Source: Terriglobia bacterium (GTDB lineage Bacteria; Acidobacteriota; Terriglobia; UBA7540). From it: a stretch of 6,543 nt of DNA. Shown here one piece after another: positions 1-5,713 of this stretch (positions within the stretch are counted from its first letter, which is position 1; each line of letters begins with the position of its first letter). The stretch spans positions 1 through 6,543 of the forward strand of contig JASHTR010000274.1 of the NCBI GenBank assembly GCA_030040455.1, in the 5' to 3' direction. The notes beneath the pieces were generated by a model. That model was not told the origin of the DNA, made no database searches, and worked only from the letters and a program-made list of their open reading frames with translations. The position numbers were made by a program, and so were the translations under genes.

Positions 1-253
1 CCGAGACCTATCACCATGCGCGTCACTGAGGCTGGCTTGAAGTTCCACAAGACGTTGTTCATTTTCTCATGCCTTCTCTGCCTCGGGCGCATAGGGGTGG
101 CTTTGTGGCGCCATGCAGTGTGTCAGCGTAAATCCGGCGCTGCCTCCACACGAGAAAAGTGAGGCATGACCCACGACGGGGCTTTGTTCTTCTGATATTG
201 TAGAAAGAGAATAACCGCCTCAATAGGCGTGAAACGTTGGGCGAGGAAAGCGC

Positions 254-260
254 GAAAGGG
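254..260 (+). promoter_or_regulatory. Ribosome binding site favouring the ATG at 268
   Basis: GAAAGGG ends 7 nt before the ATG at 268. The alternative GTG at 229 has only a purine stretch about 18 nt upstream, which is too far. The first PAS domain begins almost immediately after residue 1 of the shorter form, so no domain is lost. This is a moderate match, not a strong one. Confidence 0.4.
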
Positions 261-267
261 CCCGGCA

Positions 268-2487
268 ATGTTTAGTTTCGTTCCTGACGCCATGATCATG
301 ACAGACCGGCAAGGAGTGATTGTGCGCGTGAACCCTTCGGCCGAAAGGCTTCTGGGTTACGCCCGCGAGGAGCTCGTGGGCCAACGAATGGAAATGCTGG
401 TGCCGCAGTATCTTTCCGGGGCCAGCTTCGAAGCCTCGGGCGGTTCGAAGCCAATCCCGATCTCGGGCGGAGCAAGACAAGAGGTTTCTGCCCGGCGCAA
501 GGATGGCACGGAATTCCCGGCGGATATCATGCTGAGCCCGATCGACGAGCCGGGGGAAGCCGTCCTTTGCGCCATTCGTGACATCACAGAACGCAAGCGC
601 GACGAGCAAGCACTGCGCGAGAGGGAAGAGTATTCTCGCCTGCTGGTGCAAGGCGTGAAGGATTGCGGCATCTTTATGCTCGACCCCGAAGGTCGTGTTT
701 CCACTTGGAACGTGGGCGCAGAGTCCATTAAGGGTTATCGCGCTGAGGAAATCCTGGGGCAACACTTCCGCTGCTTTTACACAGTGGAAGACATCCGGCG
801 CGGAAAGCCGGAAGAGCACTTGCGGCTCGCGGCAGCGGAGGGGGAGCTGGAAGACGAAGGCTGGCGCGTGCGCAAAGATGGCACGCGCTTCTGGGCCAAT
901 GTGATGATGACGGCGCTGCGAGACGAGGCCGGCCGCCTGCGCGGTTTTGCGAGGGTTACCCGCGACTTCACGGCGCGCAAACGCGCTGAGGAGGCACTTT
1001 TGCTGGAGATGACGAACGTTCTGGTTTCTAACCTTGATATCCGCCAGCTCCTTGCCGCCATCAGCTCAACCCTCGGCCAGGTGATGCCCCACGAATACAG
1101 CAGCCTCGCATTGCACGAGGCAGGAAGCGAAGTCTTGCGGCTGATCCCACTGGATCCCGTCTGCGGTGATGTGGACTTTGTGGATTCGAGCACGCTCTTA
1201 CCGATTGAAGGATCGCCGGAAGGCTGGGTGTTTACTTGTGGAGAGCCCCTGGTGCTTCATGATCTGGCAGACCGCCGTTTTCCGCGTAACGTGACGGGGC
1301 CAATGCTCAAGGCAGGCATGAAGTCCGCCTGCTTTGTCCCGCTCCCGGGCCGCGAGCGGACCATGGGAACGCTCAATGTGGCGCGAAGCGCGGAAGGAGC
1401 TTTTTCGGCGCGGGATATGAACCTGCTGGGGCAAGTGGGGAACCAGGTTGCGATCGCGCTTGACAATGCCCTCGCCTTCCGTCGCATTGGCGAGCTTAAG
1501 GACAAACTAGCCCATGAAAAGCTTTACCTCCAGGCCAAGCTGCAGACCGAGTATGGTTTTGATGAGATTGTCGGAGAAAGTCCAACGCTCCGGCGCATCC
1601 TGAAGCAGGTGGAAACGGTGGCCCCAACCGATGCTACAGCCTTGCTCCTGGGGGAGACCGGCACGGGGAAGGAATTACTTGCGCGAGCTATCCATAACCT
1701 CAGCCCCCGACACGATCATATGTTTGTGAAGTTTAACTGCGCGGCCATCCCGACAGGACTTCTTGAAAGCGAGCTCTTTGGTCATGAAAAGGGCGCCTTC
1801 ACCGGCGCCAGCGCCCAGCGCCTGGGCCGCCTGGACCTGGCGCATCAGGGGACTTTGTTTTTAGATGAAGTGGGCGATATCCCGCTTGAGCTCCAGCCAA
1901 AATTGCTGCGAGCCTTGCAGGAGAAGGAATTTGAGCGCCTGGGCAGTTCGCGTACTATCCCCGTGGATGTCCGGCTCATCGCGGCAACCAACCGTGTCCT
2001 TTCCAAGATGGTTCATGCCGGAGAGTTTCGGAGCGATCTCTACTACCGATTGAAAGTGTTTCCGATTGTTGTGCCTCCGCTCCGGGAGCGGAGGGAAGAC
2101 ATTCCGCTGCTCGTGCGGTATTTCGTCCAGAAACACGCCTTGCGCATGAACAAACGAATAGAAACCATTCCACCCGAGGTTATGGAAGCATTGGCGAATT
2201 GGGAATGGCCCGGCAACGTGCGGGAACTTGGAAATTTCCTGGAACGGGCCGTCATTCTGACGCGCGGGTCCATCCTTCACGTTCCTCTTTCCGAATTGAA
2301 GACCGCCGACGAAGCTCCCTCTCGTGGGACTCTGGAGTCCGTCGAGCGCGATCACATCCTTCAGGCGTTGCGTGAAACCCGCGGCGTGATCGGCGGACCT
2401 CGCGGCGCTGCGTCCCGCCTCGGGCTAAACCGGAGTACCCTGAACTCCAAGATGCGAAAGCTCAATATCTCCCGCAAACAGCTCTGA
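268..2487 (+). CDS. Sigma-54-dependent transcriptional activator, PAS-PAS-GAF-AAA+-HTH (FhlA/NtrC-like one-component regulator)
   Basis: Cytoplasmic enhancer-binding protein that should use ATP hydrolysis to remodel sigma-54 RNA polymerase at target promoters. Numbered from the ATG at 268 (739 aa): PAS at about 1-112, a second PAS at about 120-240, GAF at about 252-402, a short helical linker, AAA+ at about 434-662, and a Fis-type helix-turn-helix at about 688-732. The AAA+ core looks intact: Walker A GETGTGKE (462-469), the sigma-54 contact loop GAFTGA (509-514), Walker B LFLDE ending D533-E534, sensor I around 568-575, putative arginine fingers R588 and R594, and sensor II in WPGNVREL (R652). 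There is no receiver domain, kinase domain or membrane segment, so the PAS/GAF domains probably sense ligand or redox state directly. The ATG has GAAAGGG 7 nt upstream. An in-frame GTG at 229 would add 13 basic residues but has no Shine-Dalgarno sequence. The ligand and targets are unknown. Confidence 0.95.
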   Translation: MFSFVPDAMIMTDRQGVIVRVNPSAERLLGYAREELVGQRMEMLVPQYLSGASFEASGGSKPIPISGGARQEVSARRKDGTEFPADIMLSPIDEPGEAVLCAIRDITERKRDEQALREREEYSRLLVQGVKDCGIFMLDPEGRVSTWNVGAESIKGYRAEEILGQHFRCFYTVEDIRRGKPEEHLRLAAAEGELEDEGWRVRKDGTRFWANVMMTALRDEAGRLRGFARVTRDFTARKRAEEALLLEMTNVLVSNLDIRQLLAAISSTLGQVMPHEYSSLALHEAGSEVLRLIPLDPVCGDVDFVDSSTLLPIEGSPEGWVFTCGEPLVLHDLADRRFPRNVTGPMLKAGMKSACFVPLPGRERTMGTLNVARSAEGAFSARDMNLLGQVGNQVAIALDNALAFRRIGELKDKLAHEKLYLQAKLQTEYGFDEIVGESPTLRRILKQVETVAPTDATALLLGETGTGKELLARAIHNLSPRHDHMFVKFNCAAIPTGLLESELFGHEKGAFTGASAQRLGRLDLAHQGTLFLDEVGDIPLELQPKLLRALQEKEFERLGSSRTIPVDVRLIAATNRVLSKMVHAGEFRSDLYYRLKVFPIVVPPLRERREDIPLLVRYFVQKHALRMNKRIETIPPEVMEALANWEWPGNVRELGNFLERAVILTRGSILHVPLSELKTADEAPSRGTLESVERDHILQALRETRGVIGGPRGAASRLGLNRSTLNSKMRKLNISRKQL

Positions 2488-2505
2488 AAAAATCCTCCTG
2501 ATGAA

Positions 2506-2525
2506 ATTTCAACACGTGTTGAAAT
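2506..2525. promoter_or_regulatory. Perfect 20-bp palindrome, probable operator or activator site
   Basis: The sequence ATTTCAACACGTGTTGAAAT is its own reverse complement over all 20 bases. Beyond one mismatched base on each side, two more pairs match (GA at 2503-2504 with TC at 2527-2528). A partial third half-site follows: ATATCGACACG at 2524-2534 matches the left arm ATTTCAACACG (2506-2516) at 9 of 11 positions, offset by 18 bp. No T-run follows and the inverted repeat has no natural loop, so a protein-binding site is more likely than a terminator. It lies 18 bp after the activator gene and about 100 bp before the rhodanese gene. It could bind the neighbouring activator or an unrelated dimeric repressor. 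The binding partner is inference. Confidence 0.55.
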
Positions 2526-2625
2526 ATCGACACGACATAGACCTGCCTCATTGTCCTAATCAAACCTTTTCCCCTCTCGTCCTTCCAGGCTAACTGGCTT
2601 ATTTTGTTTGGCCTCCAAGGTTTCT

Positions 2626-3066
2626 ATGGCGATGAGGACGATTTGGAAGCCAGATTGCCCAGTGAAAAGAGTGATGGGTGCATCGCTGCGTGAAACGGCA
2701 ATCAGTCCGAAACAGCGGAAAGGGTGGGTCGGCACAGCGATAGCCAGGATCACACCCGGCGAAGTAATCGCCAGGATGGAGCGTGGGGAACACTTTGTTT
2801 TCATTGATGCGCGGAGCGCCAAGGAATGGGAGGCGGCTGATTTCAAGCTACCGGGCGCTATTCATGTCCCTGTGGACAGGATTATCCAGCATCTGAGGTT
2901 GATTCCCCTCGGCCATCCCGTGGTGAGCTATTGTAATTCGCCCGGGGAAGAGTCAAGCGCCCGGGTCGCCCAGGAGTTGACGCGCCGAGGCTTTCTGAAT
3001 ACTCGTCCGCTGATTGGGGGTTTGGAAGCCTGGCGGAAGGCAGGCTATCCTCTGGAGCCGAAATAG
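2626..3066 (+). CDS. Single-domain rhodanese-like protein (sulfurtransferase family) with N-terminal extension
   Basis: Probable cytoplasmic rhodanese-fold protein of 146 aa. Rhodanese domains carry sulfur as a persulfide on an active-site cysteine; the acceptor here is unknown. The domain runs from about residue 41 to 142, with the IDARS strand (D61, R63), PGAIHVP, the active-site strand VVSYC with C103, and the C-terminal GGLEAWRKAGYPLE helix. The active-site loop is CNSPGEESSAR, not the classical C-x4-R loop. It resembles a C-x-x-P-x-E variant I remember from Acidobacteriota and relatives, so thiosulfate activity should not be assumed. The first 40 or so residues are basic and match nothing I recognise. 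The ATG at 2626 has AAGG 5 nt upstream. Other possible starts are TTG 2608, ATG 2632 and ATG 2674. No start codon lies between residue 18 and the domain, so some extension is unavoidable. Confidence 0.85.
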   Translation: MAMRTIWKPDCPVKRVMGASLRETAISPKQRKGWVGTAIARITPGEVIARMERGEHFVFIDARSAKEWEAADFKLPGAIHVPVDRIIQHLRLIPLGHPVVSYCNSPGEESSARVAQELTRRGFLNTRPLIGGLEAWRKAGYPLEPK

Positions 3067-3123
3067 CAGCAGCCAACGTGGTGTGTCGAAAGTGCTTTTA
3101 CTTACGACCGCATCTTTTGGCGT

Positions 3124-3145
3124 GCGGCGGATTGCCGCCGCTTTT
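3124..3145 (+). terminator. Candidate rho-independent terminator after the rhodanese gene
   Basis: A 7-bp all-GC stem, GCGGCGG (3124-3130) with CCGCCGC (3135-3141), closes a 4-nt loop ATTG and is followed by TTTT (3142-3145). It sits 57 nt past the rhodanese stop codon. The short T-run makes it a modest terminator. It is also the first of three hairpins in a probable intergenic repeat, so termination may be a by-product. Confidence 0.4.
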
Positions 3146-3224
3146 CCCAAGGCCAGCTTGCTGGCCACGGGATATTTCTTCAGTGCTGCGAGTTCGCCGG
3201 CGTAAAGCGGCAGCATGCTGCCGC
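3124..3224. repeat. Cluster of three inverted repeats, probable dispersed palindromic intergenic element
   Basis: Three inverted repeats lie within 101 bp: GCGGCGG-ATTG-CCGCCGC (3124-3141); GGCCAGC-TT-GCTGGCC (3151-3166), extended by an outer CCC (3146-3148) paired with GGG (3169-3171); and the perfect 18-bp palindrome GCGGCAGCATGCTGCCGC (3207-3224). A small palindrome CGCCGGCG (3195-3202) precedes the last. The gap between the rhodanese gene and the next start (3067-3383, 317 bp) has no credible gene, and this cluster fills its middle. From memory, similar GGCAGCATGCTGCC and GGCCAGC-GCTGGCC modules recur between genes in Acidobacteriota. I could not search for copies, so repetitiveness in the genome is inference. 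The inverted symmetry is directly visible. Confidence 0.5.
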
Positions 3225-3311
3225 ACTCCAAGGCTCCCGCATACGTAAGGAAGTGTTGGACGCCCCATGCCAGATGCCGCCTTTTAGGGAGCGGAGAGTG
3301 GAAGCTATAGA

Positions 3312-3330
3312 TTTAACCGTAACTTAACCG
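3312..3330 (+). promoter_or_regulatory. Pho-box-like tandem direct repeat upstream of the MCDYSL gene
   Basis: TTTAACCG (3312-3319) and CTTAACCG (3323-3330) are two 8-mers differing at one base, separated by TAA, giving an exact 11-bp period. OmpR/PhoB-family response regulators typically bind direct repeats with this period. The unit is close to the cyanobacterial Pho box (CTTAACCT units with 3-bp spacers) and to the Bacillus PhoP TTAACA repeats. The site lies 54 bp upstream of the ATG at 3384. No clear third unit is visible and no strong -10 can be fixed. Assignment to PhoB is inference; the periodic repeat is observed. Confidence 0.4.
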
Positions 3331-3370
3331 AAACCGTGCAGCATTACGGACGAAGCAATCATCACACTGT

Positions 3371-3378
3371 AAGAGGAG
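3371..3378 (+). promoter_or_regulatory. Strong ribosome binding site fixing the start at 3384
   Basis: AAGAGGAG lies 5 nt before the ATG at 3384. It overrules the longer in-frame GTG at 3336, which would run through this Shine-Dalgarno sequence and begins almost inside the upstream direct repeat. Confidence 0.75.
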
Positions 3379-3383
3379 TTAGT

Positions 3384-3869
3384 ATGTGCGACTATTCACT
3401 CATGTGTATTCCAAACCGTCTGGCCAGGGAACACGAAGACCTGGTGATGCATCGTTTTCCCACCGGGTCACTGGGCTTTGCCTCGCCATTTGACCTTTAT
3501 GAGGTGCAAGTTGCAGTCGAGGCCCGGACGGGCGGCTTCTGGCGGGCGCTGAGAAACTTTTTGACTCCGCCCAAAATCTCTCACGTGCCCGCGGTCTGCA
3601 TTCCGCCAGGCGCCCGGCTGAAGCTTGAAGGCATCCCTAAACGGCTTCAGATGGATTTGGACGTGGGTCCTGATGAGGAAGTTACTTTCACCCAACTAAC
3701 CGCCATGGCGAATACCTATCGGGACGCCGTTCGGTTCAAAAATGGTTATCGCGTTCGCTTGCAGGATCTCGTCGAGGGAATACGCGCGAAGGTGCTGGAC
3801 CTCTCTTTAGCCTCGGAATACGAGCCGTTTCAAGAGGAGCGTTCCAGAGCGTTGTTCGATCTCCGTTAA
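3384..3869 (+). CDS. Conserved hypothetical protein, MCDYSL N-terminus family, unknown function
   Basis: A 161-aa soluble protein with no signal peptide or membrane helix. It begins MCDYSLMCIPNRLA, an N-terminal signature I remember from a family of uncharacterised proteins in Acidobacteriota and other environmental bacteria, so the gene is probably real. Visible features are cysteines at 2, 8 and 72, HRFPTGSLGFASP near residues 23-35, a hydrophobic strand VPAVCIPPGARLKL (about 68-81), then LQMDLDVGPDEEVTFTQ (about 89-104) and a charged helical C-terminus ending FDLR. I recognise no catalytic motif. It has a strong Shine-Dalgarno sequence and its own upstream direct repeat, and a hairpin lies 22 nt past the stop, so it is probably transcribed alone. 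Neighbours do not suggest a pathway. The conserved C2 directly after the initiator Met hints at cysteine chemistry or metal binding, which is speculation. Confidence 0.8.
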   Translation: MCDYSLMCIPNRLAREHEDLVMHRFPTGSLGFASPFDLYEVQVAVEARTGGFWRALRNFLTPPKISHVPAVCIPPGARLKLEGIPKRLQMDLDVGPDEEVTFTQLTAMANTYRDAVRFKNGYRVRLQDLVEGIRAKVLDLSLASEYEPFQEERSRALFDLR

Positions 3870-3891
3870 CCTGAAGCCGAAAGACGAACGT

Positions 3892-3914
3892 CGAAAGGAT
3901 GGGCCTTCCTTTCG
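3892..3914 (+). other. Hairpin downstream of the MCDYSL gene (weak terminator candidate)
   Basis: CGAAAGGA (3892-3899) pairs with TCCTTTCG (3907-3914), an 8-bp perfect stem with a 7-nt loop, starting 22 nt after the stop at 3869. It is followed by CGAGGGG rather than a T-run, so it is a poor intrinsic terminator. It may instead be an RNA-processing or stability stem. Confidence 0.4.
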
Positions 3915-3922
3915 CGAGGGGA

Positions 3923-3970
3923 GAAAACGTCCGCGCGTTTTCGCGATAAGCAAGCGCGCGTGTTTCGATA
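3923..3970. repeat. Hairpin and imperfect direct repeats in the leader of the pseudo-receiver gene
   Basis: GAAAACG (3923-3929) and CGTTTTC (3936-3942) form a 7-bp stem with a 6-nt loop. Overlapping this, CGCGCGTTTTCGCGATA (3932-3948) recurs as CGCGCGTGTTTCGATA (3955-3970), an imperfect direct repeat with a 23-bp offset. TTTCGCGA also occurs twice (3910-3917 and 3939-3946). The block lies about 100-145 bp upstream of the ATG at 4067. It could be operator DNA or a structured leader RNA. I could not match it to a known riboswitch. Confidence 0.35.
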
Positions 3971-4066
3971 CCGTAAAGCCCCAAAACGTCTTGCCCGGCC
4001 TGCGCAAGAGAAGAAAGAAAACTCTATTGAAGGAGGGAACAGACATTTTTCGAGACGAGGTGCACT

Positions 4067-4459
4067 ATGCTGAACCCGAGGAAAATTCTTGTCGCTCTCT
4101 CCGATTTGGCGGGCCAGAAGTCACTGGCAGGCGCTTTGGGAACCACGGGATTAGATGCTGTCTTCACCTCAACTCTCCGCGAGGCACGGGAGGTTCTCGG
4201 CAAAGAACAAGTGGCGGTCGTCTTTTGCCAGGTTGAGCTGGAGGATGGCAGTTTTCGCGACATCCTCGATTCTGGCGAGACGTCGCGACATCGAGTGCCG
4301 GTTGTCGTTTGTTCTTCCTTCTACGACAAAGATGTCTATATTGATGCCATGTGCCGGGGTGCCTTTGATTTTATTGCCTACCCCTATGCCAAAAAAGAAG
4401 TTGATTGGATTTTGAGCGGCGCGCTGCAGACTTCCGCCGCTGCCGCCAGCGGGGCGTAG
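4067..4459 (+). CDS. Degenerate receiver-domain protein (stand-alone pseudo-receiver)
   Basis: A 130-aa protein with the pattern of a CheY-like receiver and no output domain. The fold is suggested by RKILVALSD (5-13), AVVFCQVELEDGSFRDIL (50-67), the VPVVVCSS strand (77-84) and GAFDFIAYPYAKKEV (98-112). The chemistry is lost: the first-strand acidic pair is L-S-D, the phosphoacceptor aspartate position is Q55 (in FCQVELEDG), and the usual lysine of the K-P motif is Y105 before P106. S83 or S84 may stand at the switch position. It therefore probably cannot be phosphorylated conventionally and may act as a constitutive or ligand-driven protein-interaction module. The start is set by the ATG with GAGG (4057-4060) 6 nt upstream; an in-frame stop at 4028 rules out a much longer form. 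The alanine-rich tail ends 26 bp before the convergent gene's stop. Confidence 0.85.
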   Translation: MLNPRKILVALSDLAGQKSLAGALGTTGLDAVFTSTLREAREVLGKEQVAVVFCQVELEDGSFRDILDSGETSRHRVPVVVCSSFYDKDVYIDAMCRGAFDFIAYPYAKKEVDWILSGALQTSAAAASGA

Positions 4460-4485
4460 GCCGCCGCACTTCAAAGGGTGCGGGA

Positions 4486-5514
4486 TCAGGGATGGAGAAG
4501 AATCTTGCCGAAGAAGTCGCGGCTCTCCATCTTCTGCTGTGCGGCCGCGGCGTCCCGGAGCGGGAAGGAAGAATCAATCACAGCTTTCAGCTTACGCGCG
4601 GCGATGTGCCGAAGCACCTCCACCAGCTCGCCTTTGCCTCCCATAAAAGAACCGTAGAGCGCGCGCTGGCGCCCAAACAGGGACTGAAGGTCGAGTTTCA
4701 CCTCGCCTCCTGAAGTTACGCCGCAGGTGACGAATCGTCCATATGTTGCGAGCGACTGAAAACAATCCTCCCAGACTGCCGCGCCAACATGGTCAAAGAC
4801 CACGTCGACGCCGCGCTTTGCTGTAATCCGTTGTGCTTCTGCGGCAATGGACTGTCGCGCGTGGTTGATGGTTTCGTCAGCGCCGAGCGAGCGGGCTTTT
4901 TCCAGCTTTGCGTCCGAACCCGCCACGGCAATCACCCGCGCCCCCAGCAGCTTTGCGACTTGGATTGCAGCGCTGCCTACGCCTGACCCGGAGCCGATCA
5001 CGAGTACATCCTCGCCGGGCTTCACTCCCACGCGGGTCACGAGCATGTGCCATGCGGTGAGGAACACCAGGGGCACGGCCGCTGCCTCCTCAAAGGTCAG
5101 GTCGCCGGGGATGGGGAGCACGTTGGTTGCGGGCGACTTCACATATTCTGCATAACCGCCGTCCACCATGACGCCAAAAACCGTATAGCTGCGGCAGGCG
5201 CTATCCAGCCCTTTGAAGCAAGCCTCGCAACGCCCGCAGCTTATGCCGGGCGCGAGCAGGACGCGATCTCCCTGCTTCACGTGCGTCACCAGCTTTCCCG
5301 CCTGCGCAACCGTTCCTGAAATATCGCTGCCAAGAACGTGGGGAAACGTCACGTTCCAGCCCGGCACGCCGTCGCGCATCCACAGGTCAAGATGGTTTAA
5401 GGCACAGGCTTTGACCTCAACCAGCACCTCCGTGGCTTCAATCCGGGGCTCGGGAGCATCTTCGTACCGCAGAACCTCCAGCCCGCCGTGCTGATGAATA
5501 CGGACTGCTTTCAT
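4486..5514 (-). CDS. Medium-chain dehydrogenase/reductase, zinc-binding alcohol dehydrogenase / quinone oxidoreductase-like
   Basis: A 342-aa cytosolic NAD(P)(H)-dependent oxidoreductase, full length for the MDR superfamily. The N-terminal GroES-like domain (about 1-130) contains a structural zinc lobe with four cysteines, C93, C96, C99 and C107. The Rossmann domain (about 130-270) has a GSGSGVG nucleotide loop at 174-180, followed by a strand ending VAGSDAKLEKAR, and the C-terminus closes the catalytic fold. The usual catalytic zinc ligands appear replaced: the C-x-x-D motif reads N40-H-L-D43, and the GHE motif reads GSD (62-64). That pattern suits a quinone or enone reductase better than a zinc alcohol dehydrogenase. 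The substrate is unknown. The ATG at 5514-5512 has AAAGGAAAG about 10 nt upstream. The gene converges on the pseudo-receiver gene and diverges from mnmG. Confidence 0.92.
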   Translation of the reverse strand: MKAVRIHQHGGLEVLRYEDAPEPRIEATEVLVEVKACALNHLDLWMRDGVPGWNVTFPHVLGSDISGTVAQAGKLVTHVKQGDRVLLAPGISCGRCEACFKGLDSACRSYTVFGVMVDGGYAEYVKSPATNVLPIPGDLTFEEAAAVPLVFLTAWHMLVTRVGVKPGEDVLVIGSGSGVGSAAIQVAKLLGARVIAVAGSDAKLEKARSLGADETINHARQSIAAEAQRITAKRGVDVVFDHVGAAVWEDCFQSLATYGRFVTCGVTSGGEVKLDLQSLFGRQRALYGSFMGGKGELVEVLRHIAARKLKAVIDSSFPLRDAAAAQQKMESRDFFGKILLHP

Positions 5515-5713
5515 GGGACATCTTTCCTTTTCGGGCCGTTCATTTTTCCGGCCTTTACTTCTCCGGAACCCATTTAAACTATTTCCCTCTCGGCAGAGAA
5601 CCTGATGTCCTTTTAAAATGGTTCACGACTTCATCCAATCCCGCGTGCACGAGACGAAGAACACGCGGACTCTGCTAGAATAGCTATATTTTGAGGTCGA
5701 AGGCACTCGAAAA
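5515..5713. other. Divergent intergenic region between the dehydrogenase gene and mnmG
   Basis: These 199 bp must hold promoters for both divergent genes. The dehydrogenase Shine-Dalgarno sequence is at 5521-5530 (minus strand) and an extended -10 for mnmG is at 5673-5681. The AT-rich stretch around 5570-5625 could hold the minus-strand promoter, but I cannot fix -35/-10 boxes there. I see no RNA gene in it. Confidence 0.4.
5673..5681 (+). promoter_or_regulatory. Extended -10 promoter candidate for mnmG
   Basis: TGC followed by TAGAAT fits an extended -10 element (TGn plus a hexamer matching TATAAT at 5 of 6). Transcription would start near 5688, giving a leader of about 26 nt. The hexamer 17 bp upstream (GACGAA) is a poor -35, which extended -10 promoters can tolerate. 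GAAGG at 5699-5703, 10 nt before the ATG at 5714, is the ribosome site. Confidence 0.4.

Noticed and set aside
96..109. GG-N10-GC spacing resembling a sigma-54 promoter upstream of the activator
   Set aside because: Only the GG and GC dinucleotides fit; the surrounding TGGCAC and TTGC bases do not match.
1..162. Open plus-strand frame entering from the left edge and ending at TGA 160-162
   Set aside because: The 53 codons show no recognisable protein pattern, and the other frames close within 40 bp. I cannot tell it from chance readthrough.
59..268. Minus-strand 69-codon frame upstream of the activator gene
   Set aside because: It starts at TTG inside the activator gene region, has no ribosome site and an arbitrary basic composition.
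2506..2525. The palindrome as a terminator for the activator gene
   Set aside because: The stem is AT-rich, lacks a loop and is not followed by a T-run.
2953..3231. Minus-strand 92-codon frame covering the intergenic hairpins
   Set aside because: The first half translates the palindromic repeat and the second half is antisense to the rhodanese gene. Such frames are commonly mis-called as proteins in repeat elements.
3870..3960. Possible cyclic-di-GMP riboswitch, prompted by GAAAGGATGGG
   Set aside because: The rest of the GEMM core (GGCAAACC, GACGCAAAGCC and the receptor) is absent.
5533..5554. Short inverted repeat GGCCG...CGGCC near the dehydrogenase start
   Set aside because: A 5-bp stem with a 10-nt loop is too weak to call an operator or terminator.
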